Positions 1-8,900 of a stretch of 64,000 nucleotides of DNA are shown here, in pieces; the stretch's first letter is position 1; every line of letters begins with the position of its first letter. Location: NCBI GenBank assembly GCA_014650015.1, contig BMUD01000002.1, forward strand, positions 124,001 to 188,000. The letters are read 5' to 3'. Under the pieces are notes generated by a model. That model was not told the DNA's origin. It saw only the letters and a list, made by a program, of their open reading frames with translations, and did not search any database. The stretch is from Streptomyces griseoloalbus (GTDB lineage Bacteria; Actinomycetota; Actinomycetes; Streptomycetales; Streptomycetaceae). Made by a program: the position numbers and the translations under genes.

Positions 1-75
1 CATGTGCCGCACCCCACCGTCCGGTATCTGATGAACCCGGCCAGCTTCTACACGCGATGGCAGCAGCCCAGTTGA
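1..75 (+). CDS. C-terminal end of an upstream gene (partial)
   Basis: An open frame enters from the left edge and stops at TGA 73-75, giving 24 residues ending TRWQQPS. Too little is left to name a family. It lies just upstream of the methyltransferase on the same strand and probably belongs to the same surface-glycan locus; that is inference from position only. Confidence 0.45.
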   Translation, partial: HVPHPTVRYLMNPASFYTRWQQPS

Positions 76-116
76 GGCTCACTCCCTTTCCACTCCGACC
101 ACAGGTGGTTGATCCC

Positions 117-794
117 ATGCCCCGCTCCCGCGCCCTGAGGAACAGATTCGTCGACGCGCCCGGCTCGCTGGGCGAACGGCTCCGCGTCGCCCGCTGGGAA
201 CGGTTGCGACGCTGCTTCCCGGGCATCGAGAACATGAGCGTCGTGGACCTGGGCGGGACGGCCGAGATGTGGTTGCGCGCACCGGTGCGCGCCAAGCACG
301 TCCACCTGATCAACCTGGAGGAACACCCGGCCGAACTGCCCGACTGGATCACCGCGGAGAACGCCGACGTCACCGACCCGGCGGTCGCCGCCGAACTGGG
401 CGGCAAGGGCGGCTACGACCTGGTGTTCTCCAACTCGACCATCGAGCACGTGGGCGGTCACGGCCAGCGCCGGAGGTTCGTCTCCGCCGTCGAGCGACTG
501 GCGCCGCTGCACTGGATCCAGACGCCCTACCGCTACTTCCCCGTCGAACCGCACTTCGTGGCACCCGGCTTCCAGTTCCTGCCGCTGAGCGTCCGGGCGC
601 GTCTGGTACGGCACTGGCCGCTCGTCCACAGCCGCCCCGACAGTCCGGAGTCGGCGATGAACGCCGTGATCAACATCGAGCTGCTCACCCGCGCGGAGAT
701 GCGCTACCTGTTCCCCCGGTCCCAGCTCCTCAGCGAGCGGGTGCTCGGTGCGCCGAAGTCGCTCATCGCCGTGAGAACGAGGCCGGCACGCTGA
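117..794 (+). CDS. SAM-dependent class I methyltransferase
   Basis: A protein of about 225 residues with a Rossmann-type SAM-binding start: VVDLGG follows the first beta strand, an acidic strand end (LINLEEH) comes next, and then an NADVTD segment and the motif DLVFSNSTIEHVGG typical of class I methyltransferases. The open frame could begin at ATG 57, but that overlaps the end of the upstream gene. ATG 117 is preceded by AGGTGG eight bases upstream and is preferred. It is likely to methylate a sugar or other small molecule of the neighbouring polysaccharide; the substrate cannot be read from the sequence. It runs convergent to the glycosyltransferase that ends at 1093. Confidence 0.8.
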   Translation: MPRSRALRNRFVDAPGSLGERLRVARWERLRRCFPGIENMSVVDLGGTAEMWLRAPVRAKHVHLINLEEHPAELPDWITAENADVTDPAVAAELGGKGGYDLVFSNSTIEHVGGHGQRRRFVSAVERLAPLHWIQTPYRYFPVEPHFVAPGFQFLPLSVRARLVRHWPLVHSRPDSPESAMNAVINIELLTRAEMRYLFPRSQLLSERVLGAPKSLIAVRTRPAR

Positions 795-866
795 ACAACC
801 CGGTCGACGGACATGACGCGGCCGGCTGCCGCGCAAGGCGCGGAAGCCGGGCCGGACCCGGTGCAG

Positions 867-920
867 CGGTACCGGCGGTACCGGCTGTACCGGCTGTACC
901 GGCTGTACCGGCTGTACCGG
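867..920. repeat. Six-copy 9-bp tandem repeat in a convergent intergenic gap
   Basis: The 9-base unit C(G/T)GTACCGG is repeated six times without interruption: two copies with G and four with T at the second position. It sits between the convergent methyltransferase (ends 794) and glycosyltransferase (ends 1093). The rest of the 298-base gap shows no gene. Each unit contains GTAC, so the array is rich in short palindromes. It could expand or contract by slippage. Confidence 0.85.
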
Positions 921-1092
921 CGGTGATCGAACGGACGGGACCTGCTGTGCGGCACCGGCGGACGAGCCGCTCCGGGCGAACGGTCCGCACCACCGCGGCG
1001 AACGCGGCGCCGTCGTGGCTGGTCGCGCCCACGCGGCGCCGCATACCGGCACAGGCCCGCGCCCTTCGGGGCGCCCCGAACCGCGTTCGCCG

Positions 1093-1992
1093 TCACGGTC
1101 CCGGTGTCGTGCGCAGGGCGCCCGGTCTGGCGAGCGCGGCCGCGGCCGCCCGGCTGGCCGGGCGGCCGAGGGCGGCGCGTGAGGTCTCGCGGAGCAGGAC
1201 GGCGGCGCGGAAGGCGGCCGTGGCGAGGGCACCGTGCCGACGCCGGTACAGGCGGACGCGGTTGAGGGTGAGGAGAGTCCAGAGCCGGGGCGACACCTGG
1301 GAGTCGCCGCCCAGGTGAACGGCCTCGGCCGTCGGCTCCAGCTGTGTGACGTATCCCCGCTCTCGCGCACGCAGGCAGTACTCGGTCTCCTCCGAGTAGA
1401 GGAAGAAGGACTCGTCCCACCGACCGCAAGCGGCCAGGCACTCCCCCGAGATGGCCATGAGTGCCCCGGTCGCCCAGTCCGCGCGCGTGCGCCGCCGATA
1501 TGCGGCGGGGTCGGTGACGAGCTCACTGAGGACCGGGAAGCGCCCGGCCCGGGTATTGCCGATGACGGCCTCACCGAGCGCCCGGAGCACACTCGGCTCG
1601 CGGCGCAGCGAGTGATGGGGCGTGTCCCTGCCTTCCTCATAGAGGAGGGGTACGGCGATCCCGACTCCGTCCCCCAAGCCGTCGACGAGACGTTCGGCGC
1701 AGCCCTGCCGCATGCGGATGTCGGGGTTGCAGATCAGAGCGGCCCGGTACTCACCGGCCGCACCCAGCGCCGCATTGACCCCGGCCGCGTACCCGGCGTT
1801 GCGGCCGGTGCGGACGAGGGTGGCGTCGGGGGCCAGCGCCCGGAGAACCTCGACGGTGTCGTCGCAGGAGTCGTTGTCGGCGACGACGAGCCGCCAGTCG
1901 AGGCCGGCCATGCCGTCGGGAAGCGCGGCGAGGAACCCGGGGAGCACCGGGGCGCTGTTCCAGGTGACGACGACGACGGCGACGGGGCTCAT
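1093..1992 (-). CDS. Glycosyltransferase family 2 (rhamnosyltransferase-like)
   Basis: A 299-residue GT-A fold enzyme. VVVTWNS opens the nucleotide-sugar binding domain, VVADNDS follows about 35 residues later, the core RNAGYAAGVNAAL is characteristic of the rhamnosyltransferase-like branch of GT2, and CNPDI replaces the usual DxD. Further on, GALMAISGECL and a conserved ESFFLYSEETEYCLRA acceptor-side motif are clear. Its ATG overlaps the stop of the upstream Wzz-polymerase fusion by four bases (ATGA at 1989-1992), so the two are co-translated. It probably adds a sugar to the repeat unit of the surface polymer in the cytoplasm. Donor and acceptor are not predictable. Confidence 0.88.
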   Translation of the reverse strand: MSPVAVVVVTWNSAPVLPGFLAALPDGMAGLDWRLVVADNDSCDDTVEVLRALAPDATLVRTGRNAGYAAGVNAALGAAGEYRAALICNPDIRMRQGCAERLVDGLGDGVGIAVPLLYEEGRDTPHHSLRREPSVLRALGEAVIGNTRAGRFPVLSELVTDPAAYRRRTRADWATGALMAISGECLAACGRWDESFFLYSEETEYCLRARERGYVTQLEPTAEAVHLGGDSQVSPRLWTLLTLNRVRLYRRRHGALATAAFRAAVLLRETSRAALGRPASRAAAAALARPGALRTTPGP

Positions 1993-4013
1993 CGGGACCC
2001 CGCGAGTCGGGGAAGCCGGGCTTCGGATGCCTTACCGGGGGCGGGGACGGCAGCGGCAGCCGCCTCGCGGCGGATGAACCCGAGACAGCTGCCGCCTGCC
2101 CCCAGGATCAGGAAGAACATCCCCGCGTACATGGGGAAGCTGAGCGCGTCGAAGGTGGCACTGATGACCAGGGCGACCAGGGCCGAGGCGAGAAAGGCCT
2201 GCCCGAGTTCCCGGTCCGATTCGGTGCGGCCGAGTCGGCGAATGACACCGCCGGTGTGTATCCCGGTGACGAACAGGAAAAGCAGTGCGGTCAGTCCCAC
2301 GATGCCCATTTCGGCCAGAGTCAGCATGTATTGGTTGTCCGTGAAGAAGTACAGGTCGGGGATGAAGGTGCCGAATCCGCGTCCGAACCAGGGGCGTTCG
2401 CCGAGATAGGGGACGATCGCGCCGTACTTCACGGTACGTGCCTGGGTGCTGCTGTCGGAGTCGGACAGGAAGCTGGCGAACAGGTTGGTGATGGTTCCGA
2501 TCAGCCCGGGAACGATCACCTTGAAGCCGGCCACCGAACCCAGGATCAGTCCGATCGCGGCCCAGCGCCGCTGCGGCTTCCAGCGGGGCACCATCACCAG
2601 GATCACGATGAAGGCACCGATGATGGACGTCCTGGACACCGTCAGCGGAAGAGCGCCCGCCATGATCGCCACCGGGGCCCAGCGCCGCAGCGCGCCGGCG
2701 TGCCGGCGTGCCGGATCGAACGCCTGGTGGACGGCGAAGGGAACCAGGATGGCCAGCATCCCCCCGAACTCCAGCGGATGGGCCGTGGTGGAGCGCGGCC
2801 GGGTGAACGAGCCCCGGTCCATGGCACTGATCCCGGCGTTGCTCGCCTGCAGGCCGGGGATGTCGAGGGAGTCGGCGATGTTGGTCGCGGCGAAGAAGTC
2901 GTAGTAGCCGATCAGGGCGACCACCGTGCCCAGGACGACGAGCCGCCGCATCAGGGTCTCCAGCCGGCTGCGCTCCTGGATACCGGCCGAGGCCAGCACC
3001 ACCAGCGCCACCCACACCAAGAGCCCGATGAGCCCCCGGTCGGCTGCGAGGGCCTCCTCGTGCGAGCTGTCGCGGGTCGCGGCCGCGAGGTACGACAGCA
3101 GCACCGCCGCGGCGAGCACGCACATCGCCACGCGCGGCAGCCTGGTGCCCTTCGCCGGAAGAACACGGCCGCCGAGCCAGGTCGCGAGGTACCAGAGAAG
3201 TCCCAGCAGGGCGAAGACGTTGGCCGGGGTACCGACGCCGCCCAGCGCGGGCAGGGTGAGGTTCGACGGGACGAAGACGGCCAGCACCAGATAGCCGGTG
3301 AGGATCGTCGTGGCGTCGAGTCTGCGTACCAGCAGGCCTCTGGGCCGCTCCGGGGCCCGGGCCCGATGGCGCCGGGGCACGTACCCGGCCAGGGCGCGTC
3401 CCCGGCGGCGGACCGTCGCGACGCCTTCGGCCAGGACGGACAGCAGGAACGCGCTGACGAGCCCGACGATGACGACCGCCGCTATCCCCTGGTACCGGCT
3501 CTTCGACTGCGGGACCGGTGTCTGCGGCAGGACGACCGGCGCGGTCTGCACCGTGTACACCGCCGGCACCTTGGAGGCGGCCTGCAGGGCCGTCAGCTGC
3601 TCCCCGGCGAACCGGGTGAGGGTGGTGGTCTCCCGGAGCACCTTCGCCCGGTCGGTTCCGGTGACGCTCAGGGTGAGCAACGGGCCGTCGGTGTCCGGCG
3701 CGAAGGCGACGGAGTACGGGTCCGTGACGCCGCGGGAGCGCAGTTCCCCGGCCGAGTCGCTCGACTGGAGCGTCCTGATCAGCACGTCGGCCGTGATGAC
3801 CAGCGGACCGCCCGCGTTCGACAGGGGGTTGCCGAAGGCCGGCGCCAGTTCGACGGTCGCCGTGGAGTCGAGGAGCGTGACGGAGCTCTGCGACTCGTAG
3901 GACACCGGGATGGTCCGGTACAGGTATCCGCCCGCGAGAAGACTGAGCAGGGTGAGGGGCCCTATGAAGTACCAGCGCCGGCGCATGATCGCCAAGAGGT
4001 CGGCAAGGCTCAT
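1989..4013 (-). CDS. Wzz-like chain-length domain fused to O-antigen ligase/polymerase-like membrane domain
   Basis: A protein of about 674 residues. The first 230 residues look like a polysaccharide co-polymerase: cytoplasmic MRRRWYF lead, a membrane helix (about 15-35), an extracytoplasmic part with SYESQSSVTLL, and a second helix (about 205-225). From about residue 250 a polytopic domain follows, with repeated hydrophobic helices, a large loop holding FTRPRSTTAHPLEFGG, and WFGRGFGTF, which resembles the Wzy_C/O-antigen ligase family. ATG 4013 is chosen because the open frame upstream (to 4223) has no membrane lead and overlaps the divergent gene. It is transcribed away from the stand-alone Wzz-like gene at 4139 and overlaps the downstream glycosyltransferase by four bases. 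Confidence 0.82.
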   Translation of the reverse strand: MSLADLLAIMRRRWYFIGPLTLLSLLAGGYLYRTIPVSYESQSSVTLLDSTATVELAPAFGNPLSNAGGPLVITADVLIRTLQSSDSAGELRSRGVTDPYSVAFAPDTDGPLLTLSVTGTDRAKVLRETTTLTRFAGEQLTALQAASKVPAVYTVQTAPVVLPQTPVPQSKSRYQGIAAVVIVGLVSAFLLSVLAEGVATVRRRGRALAGYVPRRHRARAPERPRGLLVRRLDATTILTGYLVLAVFVPSNLTLPALGGVGTPANVFALLGLLWYLATWLGGRVLPAKGTRLPRVAMCVLAAAVLLSYLAAATRDSSHEEALAADRGLIGLLVWVALVVLASAGIQERSRLETLMRRLVVLGTVVALIGYYDFFAATNIADSLDIPGLQASNAGISAMDRGSFTRPRSTTAHPLEFGGMLAILVPFAVHQAFDPARRHAGALRRWAPVAIMAGALPLTVSRTSIIGAFIVILVMVPRWKPQRRWAAIGLILGSVAGFKVIVPGLIGTITNLFASFLSDSDSSTQARTVKYGAIVPYLGERPWFGRGFGTFIPDLYFFTDNQYMLTLAEMGIVGLTALLFLFVTGIHTGGVIRRLGRTESDRELGQAFLASALVALVISATFDALSFPMYAGMFFLILGAGGSCLGFIRREAAAAAVPAPGKASEARLPRLAGSR

Positions 4014-4127
4014 GAGGTCTCCCCCCGGCCCCGTGCGGCAGGACCTGGCGTCCGTGCCCGGGCCCAGCACGACCCGCGTGATGTGGTGGCGGCCGACCCC
4101 GGCGCCTGCGAGGATCGGTGCCGACGG

Positions 4128-4133
4128 AAGGAG
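4128..4133 (+). promoter_or_regulatory. Shine-Dalgarno AAGGAG deciding the GTG start at 4139
   Basis: AAGGAG lies five bases before GTG 4139. The open frame also contains GTG 4118, but only 4139 has this ribosome site, and the protein then begins directly with a cytoplasmic lead and membrane helix. Confidence 0.75.
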
Positions 4134-4138
4134 TCCCT

Positions 4139-4810
4139 GTGTCGCCCCGTGACGTCGCCGAAGCGCTGCTGCGCCGCTGGTACGTTCTGCTGCTCGGGCT
4201 CCTGCTGACGGCCGCCGGAACATACCAGGTGCTGCGCCCGGCCCCGCAGTACGTGAGTTCGGCGGTGGTCGTCCTCAAGCCGCCGGTGACGGGGAACCAG
4301 CCGAACCAGCTGACGAATCTGCAACCGCCGCTCGCCACACTCTCCTACGGGGTCGTCCAGCAGCTCGAATCGCCCGCCGGGCGCGAGGAGCTGAACGCCG
4401 CCGGCGTGCGGGGGGCGTACCAGCTGATCCCGCGCAACAGCGGCACCAGTGCGACGCCGCGCTATCTGATCCCCTCGGTACAGGTGCAGGCGCGGCGGGC
4501 CGGCGCGGTCGAGGCCGACACGGCGGTCCAACGGGTCGTCGACGTCTACACCAGGCATGTGGCGGACTTGCAGGATGCCCAGGGGATCGCGCCCGGACTG
4601 CGGATCAGCGCGTCCGTCCTGGTCGCCCCGAGCGCCACCCCGGTGCAGGGCTCCCGAACCCGGGCACTGGCCGGTACGGCGCTGCTGGGCGGAACCGCCG
4701 CGATCCTGGGCGCGCTGTGGTGCGACCGGTACGCGCTGCGCCGCAGGGAGAGGAACGAGAGCTCGCCCGGCCTGCTCCGTCACGCCGACGGCACTCCGGT
4801 GACAGGCTGA
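4139..4810 (+). CDS. Wzz/chain-length determinant-like membrane protein
   Basis: A 223-residue protein. A short cytoplasmic lead (SPRDVAEALLRRWYV) precedes a membrane helix (about 15-33), an extracytoplasmic part beginning YVSSAVVVLKPP, and a second helix near residues 178-195 (LAGTALLGGTAAILGALW) followed by a basic tail. This two-helix layout is that of Wzz-type polysaccharide co-polymerases without a tyrosine-kinase domain. The lead motif RRWYV/F is shared with the fusion protein starting at 4013, so the two may be paralogous partners that set chain length. It is divergent from that gene with a 125-base gap and convergent with the glycosyltransferase ending at 4828. Confidence 0.75.
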   Translation: MSPRDVAEALLRRWYVLLLGLLLTAAGTYQVLRPAPQYVSSAVVVLKPPVTGNQPNQLTNLQPPLATLSYGVVQQLESPAGREELNAAGVRGAYQLIPRNSGTSATPRYLIPSVQVQARRAGAVEADTAVQRVVDVYTRHVADLQDAQGIAPGLRISASVLVAPSATPVQGSRTRALAGTALLGGTAAILGALWCDRYALRRRERNESSPGLLRHADGTPVTG

Positions 4811-4827
4811 GTCGCACTGACGGGGCA

Positions 4828-5874
4828 TCAGATACCGCGCCGCTTCCACGACTCCCACCAGAGCCACTCCCGCCCGCGCTCGGCCACGGCGGACCAGACC
4901 AGCGGCTGGAGGTACGGCATGGCCCTCGGGCCGATCCGCCTGCGCAGCCGCAGCGCGCGGTACTCGGGCAGCGCCGCGTATCCGGGCAGGCACTGCTCGG
5001 CGAAGGCCACGCACTCCTCGACCGGGACGATCGCCGTGCGGCCCCGGTCGTAGGCGCGGTACGCGCGGCGCAGGGCGAAGCGGGCGAGCCGGGTGTGCAC
5101 CTCGTCGGCCAGGCGGTCGGCGTGCGGCAGCCGGTCGCCGCACTTGGCGAGCACCGAGTCGAAGGCCACCAGCCGCTGGCGCAGGTCGTCGAGCTGGCCG
5201 CCGAAGTCGGTGGTCGACATGTTGTTGCCGTGGACCCGGTAGAAGGCCTGGTCCGCGCCGCGTACGTAGCCGACGTCGGCGTGGGCGGCGAGCCGCATCC
5301 ACATCTCGATGTCACCGGCATGCGGCAGGGCCGGATCGTAGCCGCCGACCGTGCGCTGCAGGTCGGTGCGGACGACGACCTCCGGCGAGGTGATGCAGCC
5401 GGTGCCCTCGCGGAACCGTCGCCGAAGCCACCACTGCCCGGGGTAGACGACCGAGCCGGTGCCGCGCGTGCGGGCCTTGGGCAGCGGCCCGCCGTGCTGG
5501 AAGCGCAGGGGGCGCCCGTAGGCGAACCCCGCCTCGGGGTGGGCGTCGAGGAGCGCGGCCGCCCGGACCAGCGCGCCCGGCACCAGCCGGTCGTCGGCGG
5601 AGAGGAGGGTGACGTAGTCGCCGTCGGCCCACTCCAGGAGCCCCTCGTTGTAGGTGGCGATGTGGCCCTTGTTGGTCTCGTGGACCCGGACCTCGATGCG
5701 CGGGTCGGTGGCGGCCAGTTTGTGCGCGGTCTCCGCCGAGTCGTCGGGCGAGGCGTCGTCGATGACGAGCACCCGGACGTCGACGCCGTCCTGCTCGTCG
5801 AGGACGCTGCTCACACAGTCGGCGAGGAAATGGCCGTACTTGTAGCAGGGGATGACAACACTGACGCTGCTCAT
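4828..5874 (-). CDS. Glycosyltransferase family 2
   Basis: A 348-residue GT2 enzyme. SVVIPCYKYGHFL opens the fold, VLVIDDASPDDS gives the first acidic motif, NKGHIATYNEGL the nucleotide contact, and LLSADDRLVPGAL the DxD-equivalent. GDIEMWMRLA in the second half is the usual acceptor/catalytic region. The open frame extends far upstream only because it shadows the next gene; ATG 5874 gives a normal N-terminus. It is the last gene of the large minus-strand operon, 74 bases after the secreted DMF-ase-like gene, and is expected to add one sugar of the repeat unit. Confidence 0.88.
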   Translation of the reverse strand: MSSVSVVIPCYKYGHFLADCVSSVLDEQDGVDVRVLVIDDASPDDSAETAHKLAATDPRIEVRVHETNKGHIATYNEGLLEWADGDYVTLLSADDRLVPGALVRAAALLDAHPEAGFAYGRPLRFQHGGPLPKARTRGTGSVVYPGQWWLRRRFREGTGCITSPEVVVRTDLQRTVGGYDPALPHAGDIEMWMRLAAHADVGYVRGADQAFYRVHGNNMSTTDFGGQLDDLRQRLVAFDSVLAKCGDRLPHADRLADEVHTRLARFALRRAYRAYDRGRTAIVPVEECVAFAEQCLPGYAALPEYRALRLRRRIGPRAMPYLQPLVWSAVAERGREWLWWESWKRRGI

Positions 5875-5948
5875 CGGTGGGAAAGCCAATCCCCGGTGAT
5901 GGTCGTCGCCTTGGCCGGCTCGGGCCACCACCGGTGCGTCGGGACCGT

Positions 5949-8900
5949 TCAGTTCTTCGGGTGGCGGACGGTCTTGGCGGTCAGGGTCCAGCTGCGTGAC
6001 GTCACCGTGTGCCGGTGCCGGTCCTTCGCCGTGACCGTGACCTCGAACCGGGTGCCGTCCGGCAGGGGCGCGGTCAGATGGACGGCCGCCTTGCGGGTGG
6101 CCCGGTCGTAATGGGTGACGGCCTTGACACGGAGCTTCTTCGCGGTGGCCGCCTCGGATCCGGGAAGGACGGTCAGAGTCGCCTTGACGGACGACGGCCC
6201 GGCTCCGTCCGGAACCCTCGCCACGAGCGGGCTCGCCGCGTCGGCGGTGTACCTCACCGTGGAGGTGGTCGGCTCCGAGGAGGTGACCGTCGCCGGGGAG
6301 GCGCTCGGATCGTCGGCGGTGAGGACGGGTCCCACCCAGTAGTTCGCGGATCCGTAGGAGCTGGTGGGGAAGGCCGGGTCGGAGCCGTACTGGTAGAGCC
6401 CGTTGTGGTGGGCGGTGGTGTCGGCCGTGGCGGTCAGCGGGTAGGACTGGTGGGCCGCGGCGAAGTAGCCGCCGTTCACCGCGTACCGGCCGTGGGGGGC
6501 GTGGTACGAGGCGACGTACGCCGTGCCGGCGGTGATCTTCACCGGGGTGCCGAAGACCAGCGTCTGCCAACCGGCCTCGGTCTCGTTGACGAACGTGCCA
6601 CTGGCGAGCAGCGTGCCGGCGCCGGACCACAGGCTGCCGGTGTGGGTGCCGGTGTTGCCGGTGCCCTTGTAGAAGGTGATGCCGGTGACCCAGCCGTCCG
6701 CCGAGGAGGTGAAGCGGGTGCCCAGTTCCACGGAGTTGGTGTCGGTGGTCATGTCCGTGACGGCCGGCTCGGCGGAGGGCCTCCACAGCGTGCAGGGGCA
6801 GGTGACCGGGGGTGGTGTGGAACTGGTGGTGAACGACCAGGTCACCGGTCGCGCCATGGTGTTGCCCCAGACGTCGGAGCCCCGCACGGAGGCGGTGTAG
6901 GTGGTGCGCAGCGACAGTTGGCTCGACGGGGTGAAGGTCACCTTGTCCGCCGCGGGCACGGTCACCGTGCCCGGCACGGTGTTGCCGCTGGGGTCCTTCA
7001 CGGTGAACGTCAGGTCGTCGGAGTCGACGGACGCGCTGAACACGGCCGACACCGCGGATGTGATCGACGTGTCGGTCGCCCCGGAGGTCGGGGAGGTGGA
7101 GGTGACGGTGGGCGGGGTGGTGGTGGCCGTGGAGGTGTCCAGCACCACGTCGACCCAGTAGTTGCTGCCGATGGACTGGGTGGACGGGAAGGCGCTGGTC
7201 GACGTGTACCGGTAGACGCCGTTGCCGCCGTCGGTTCCGGACTTCAGGGCGGTCAGCGGTGTCAGGCCGGCGTCGGAGCCGGCGAAGTAGGCGGCGTCGT
7301 AGGAGTATCCGCCGTGGGGCGCGAAGTAGGAGGCCACGTACGTGGTGTTGGCCTTGACGGTGACCGGGGTGGCGAAGTTGAGCTGCTGCCAGCCGGAGGC
7401 CGTCTCGTTGCTGAAGGTACCGGTGGCCAGCCGGGTGCCGGAGGCGCTCCACAGGCTGCCGGTGTGGGTCCCGGTGTTGGCGGGCGACTTGTAGAAACGC
7501 ACCGCGGTGATGGAACCGGCGACCGTGGTACGGAACTTGACGCCGAGCTCGACCGAGCTGCCGTCGCCCGCGTTGACGGTGCCGGGCACGGCCGAGGCCG
7601 GCCAGACGGTGCAGGGGCAGGCCTGGGGGCCGACGGTCACCGGGATGGTGGTGACGGTGCCGATGTTGACGCTGTCGTCGACCGCGCGGACCTTGACGGA
7701 GGCGGAGCCCGGGGTGGTCGGGGTCCAGCTGTAGGTCCAGGAGGTCAGGCCGGTGGCGGCCCTCCAGGTCGCTCCGCCGTCGGTGGAGACCTCCACACGG
7801 GCCACCACACCGCCGCCGCGGTCGGTGGCGGTGCCCTTGATGGTGACCGGCTTCAGTGCCGGGACGGTCGTCCCGGAGGCGGGGGCGGTCACCGTGACGG
7901 CCGGACCGGTCGTGTCGGTGGAGGCCGTGGCGGCGACGAGGTCGCTCTGCGGGGTCAGCGGCTGGACGCCCATGTCGGCGAGGATGTTCACGGTCGCCTG
8001 CTGCATCCGGGCGTCCTCGGTGACCACGGTGTCCTCGGGGTCGTACGTCGGGATGTTGGTCAGACCCCATGCCCACTGCACGGTCCCCGCCCCGAACACC
8101 AGGGCACCGGAGTCCTGGTCGCGGAACTCGACGAGACTGTGCGTGGCCGTGCCGTTGCCGTAGACGTTGCCCCAGTCCATGCGCAGCTTGCCGTCGTTGA
8201 TGTCCACGGTGGTGGACGACACGTCGATCGCCCCGGCGGGCCGGGTGCTGTTCTCGATGTCGCTGTCCCACTCGTAGCCGAGGGTGCCGGTCGGGAAGGT
8301 GGCGGTCCGGCCCGCGGTCAGGTCGGCGATCGAGGTGTCCCGCCAGATCCGGTTCCTGCCGTACGAACCGGGCACCGTGATGGCGTCGCTGCGGTAGCCG
8401 TTCACCGTGAACATGGAGCCGGTGAGGATGTTCGGCGGCTGGTAGTCCTGTCCGTACCGGGTGCTGGCCGGGTCCATCCAGGTGCCGGTCCAGGTGCCGC
8501 TGGGGTCGGCGACGCCGTTGTTCTGGGCCATCTTGGTCATCTTGTAGCAGACCAGGGTGCGGCCGTCGGTGTTCGTGCCGTCGATGCTCGGGGCCAGCCG
8601 GGTCTTCCAGAAGACCTCGTTGCCGCTGAAGTAGGCCTGCCGGACGCCGGCCTTCCGGGCCTCGAGGACGTGGGAGTACTGGCTCTGCGTCCAGTACTCG
8701 TCATGGCCGGAGGACATGTACACCTGGTGCTTCTTCAGCAGGGTGTCACCCTTGGCGGACACATCCACGCCGGACAGGTAGCTGACGTCGTATCCGTTGC
8801 GTTCCAGCCAGGACAGCATCATGAACTCGGAGCCGTAGATGCCGTTGTCGCCGCCGATGTCCAGCGGCCGGTTGTAGCTGACCTCGTAGGCCCGGCCGTC

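Noticed and set aside
269-1318. Frame that turns the 9-bp array into a VPA repeat peptide
   Set aside because: It overlaps the methyltransferase out of frame and has no ribosome site; the repeat is better seen as intergenic DNA.
48-1640. 530-codon open frame on the minus strand
   Set aside because: It overlaps the methyltransferase and the glycosyltransferase, has no family motif and is a GC-rich shadow frame.
4118-4138. Start of the Wzz-like gene at GTG 4118
   Set aside because: No ribosome site; GTG 4139 has AAGGAG at ideal distance.
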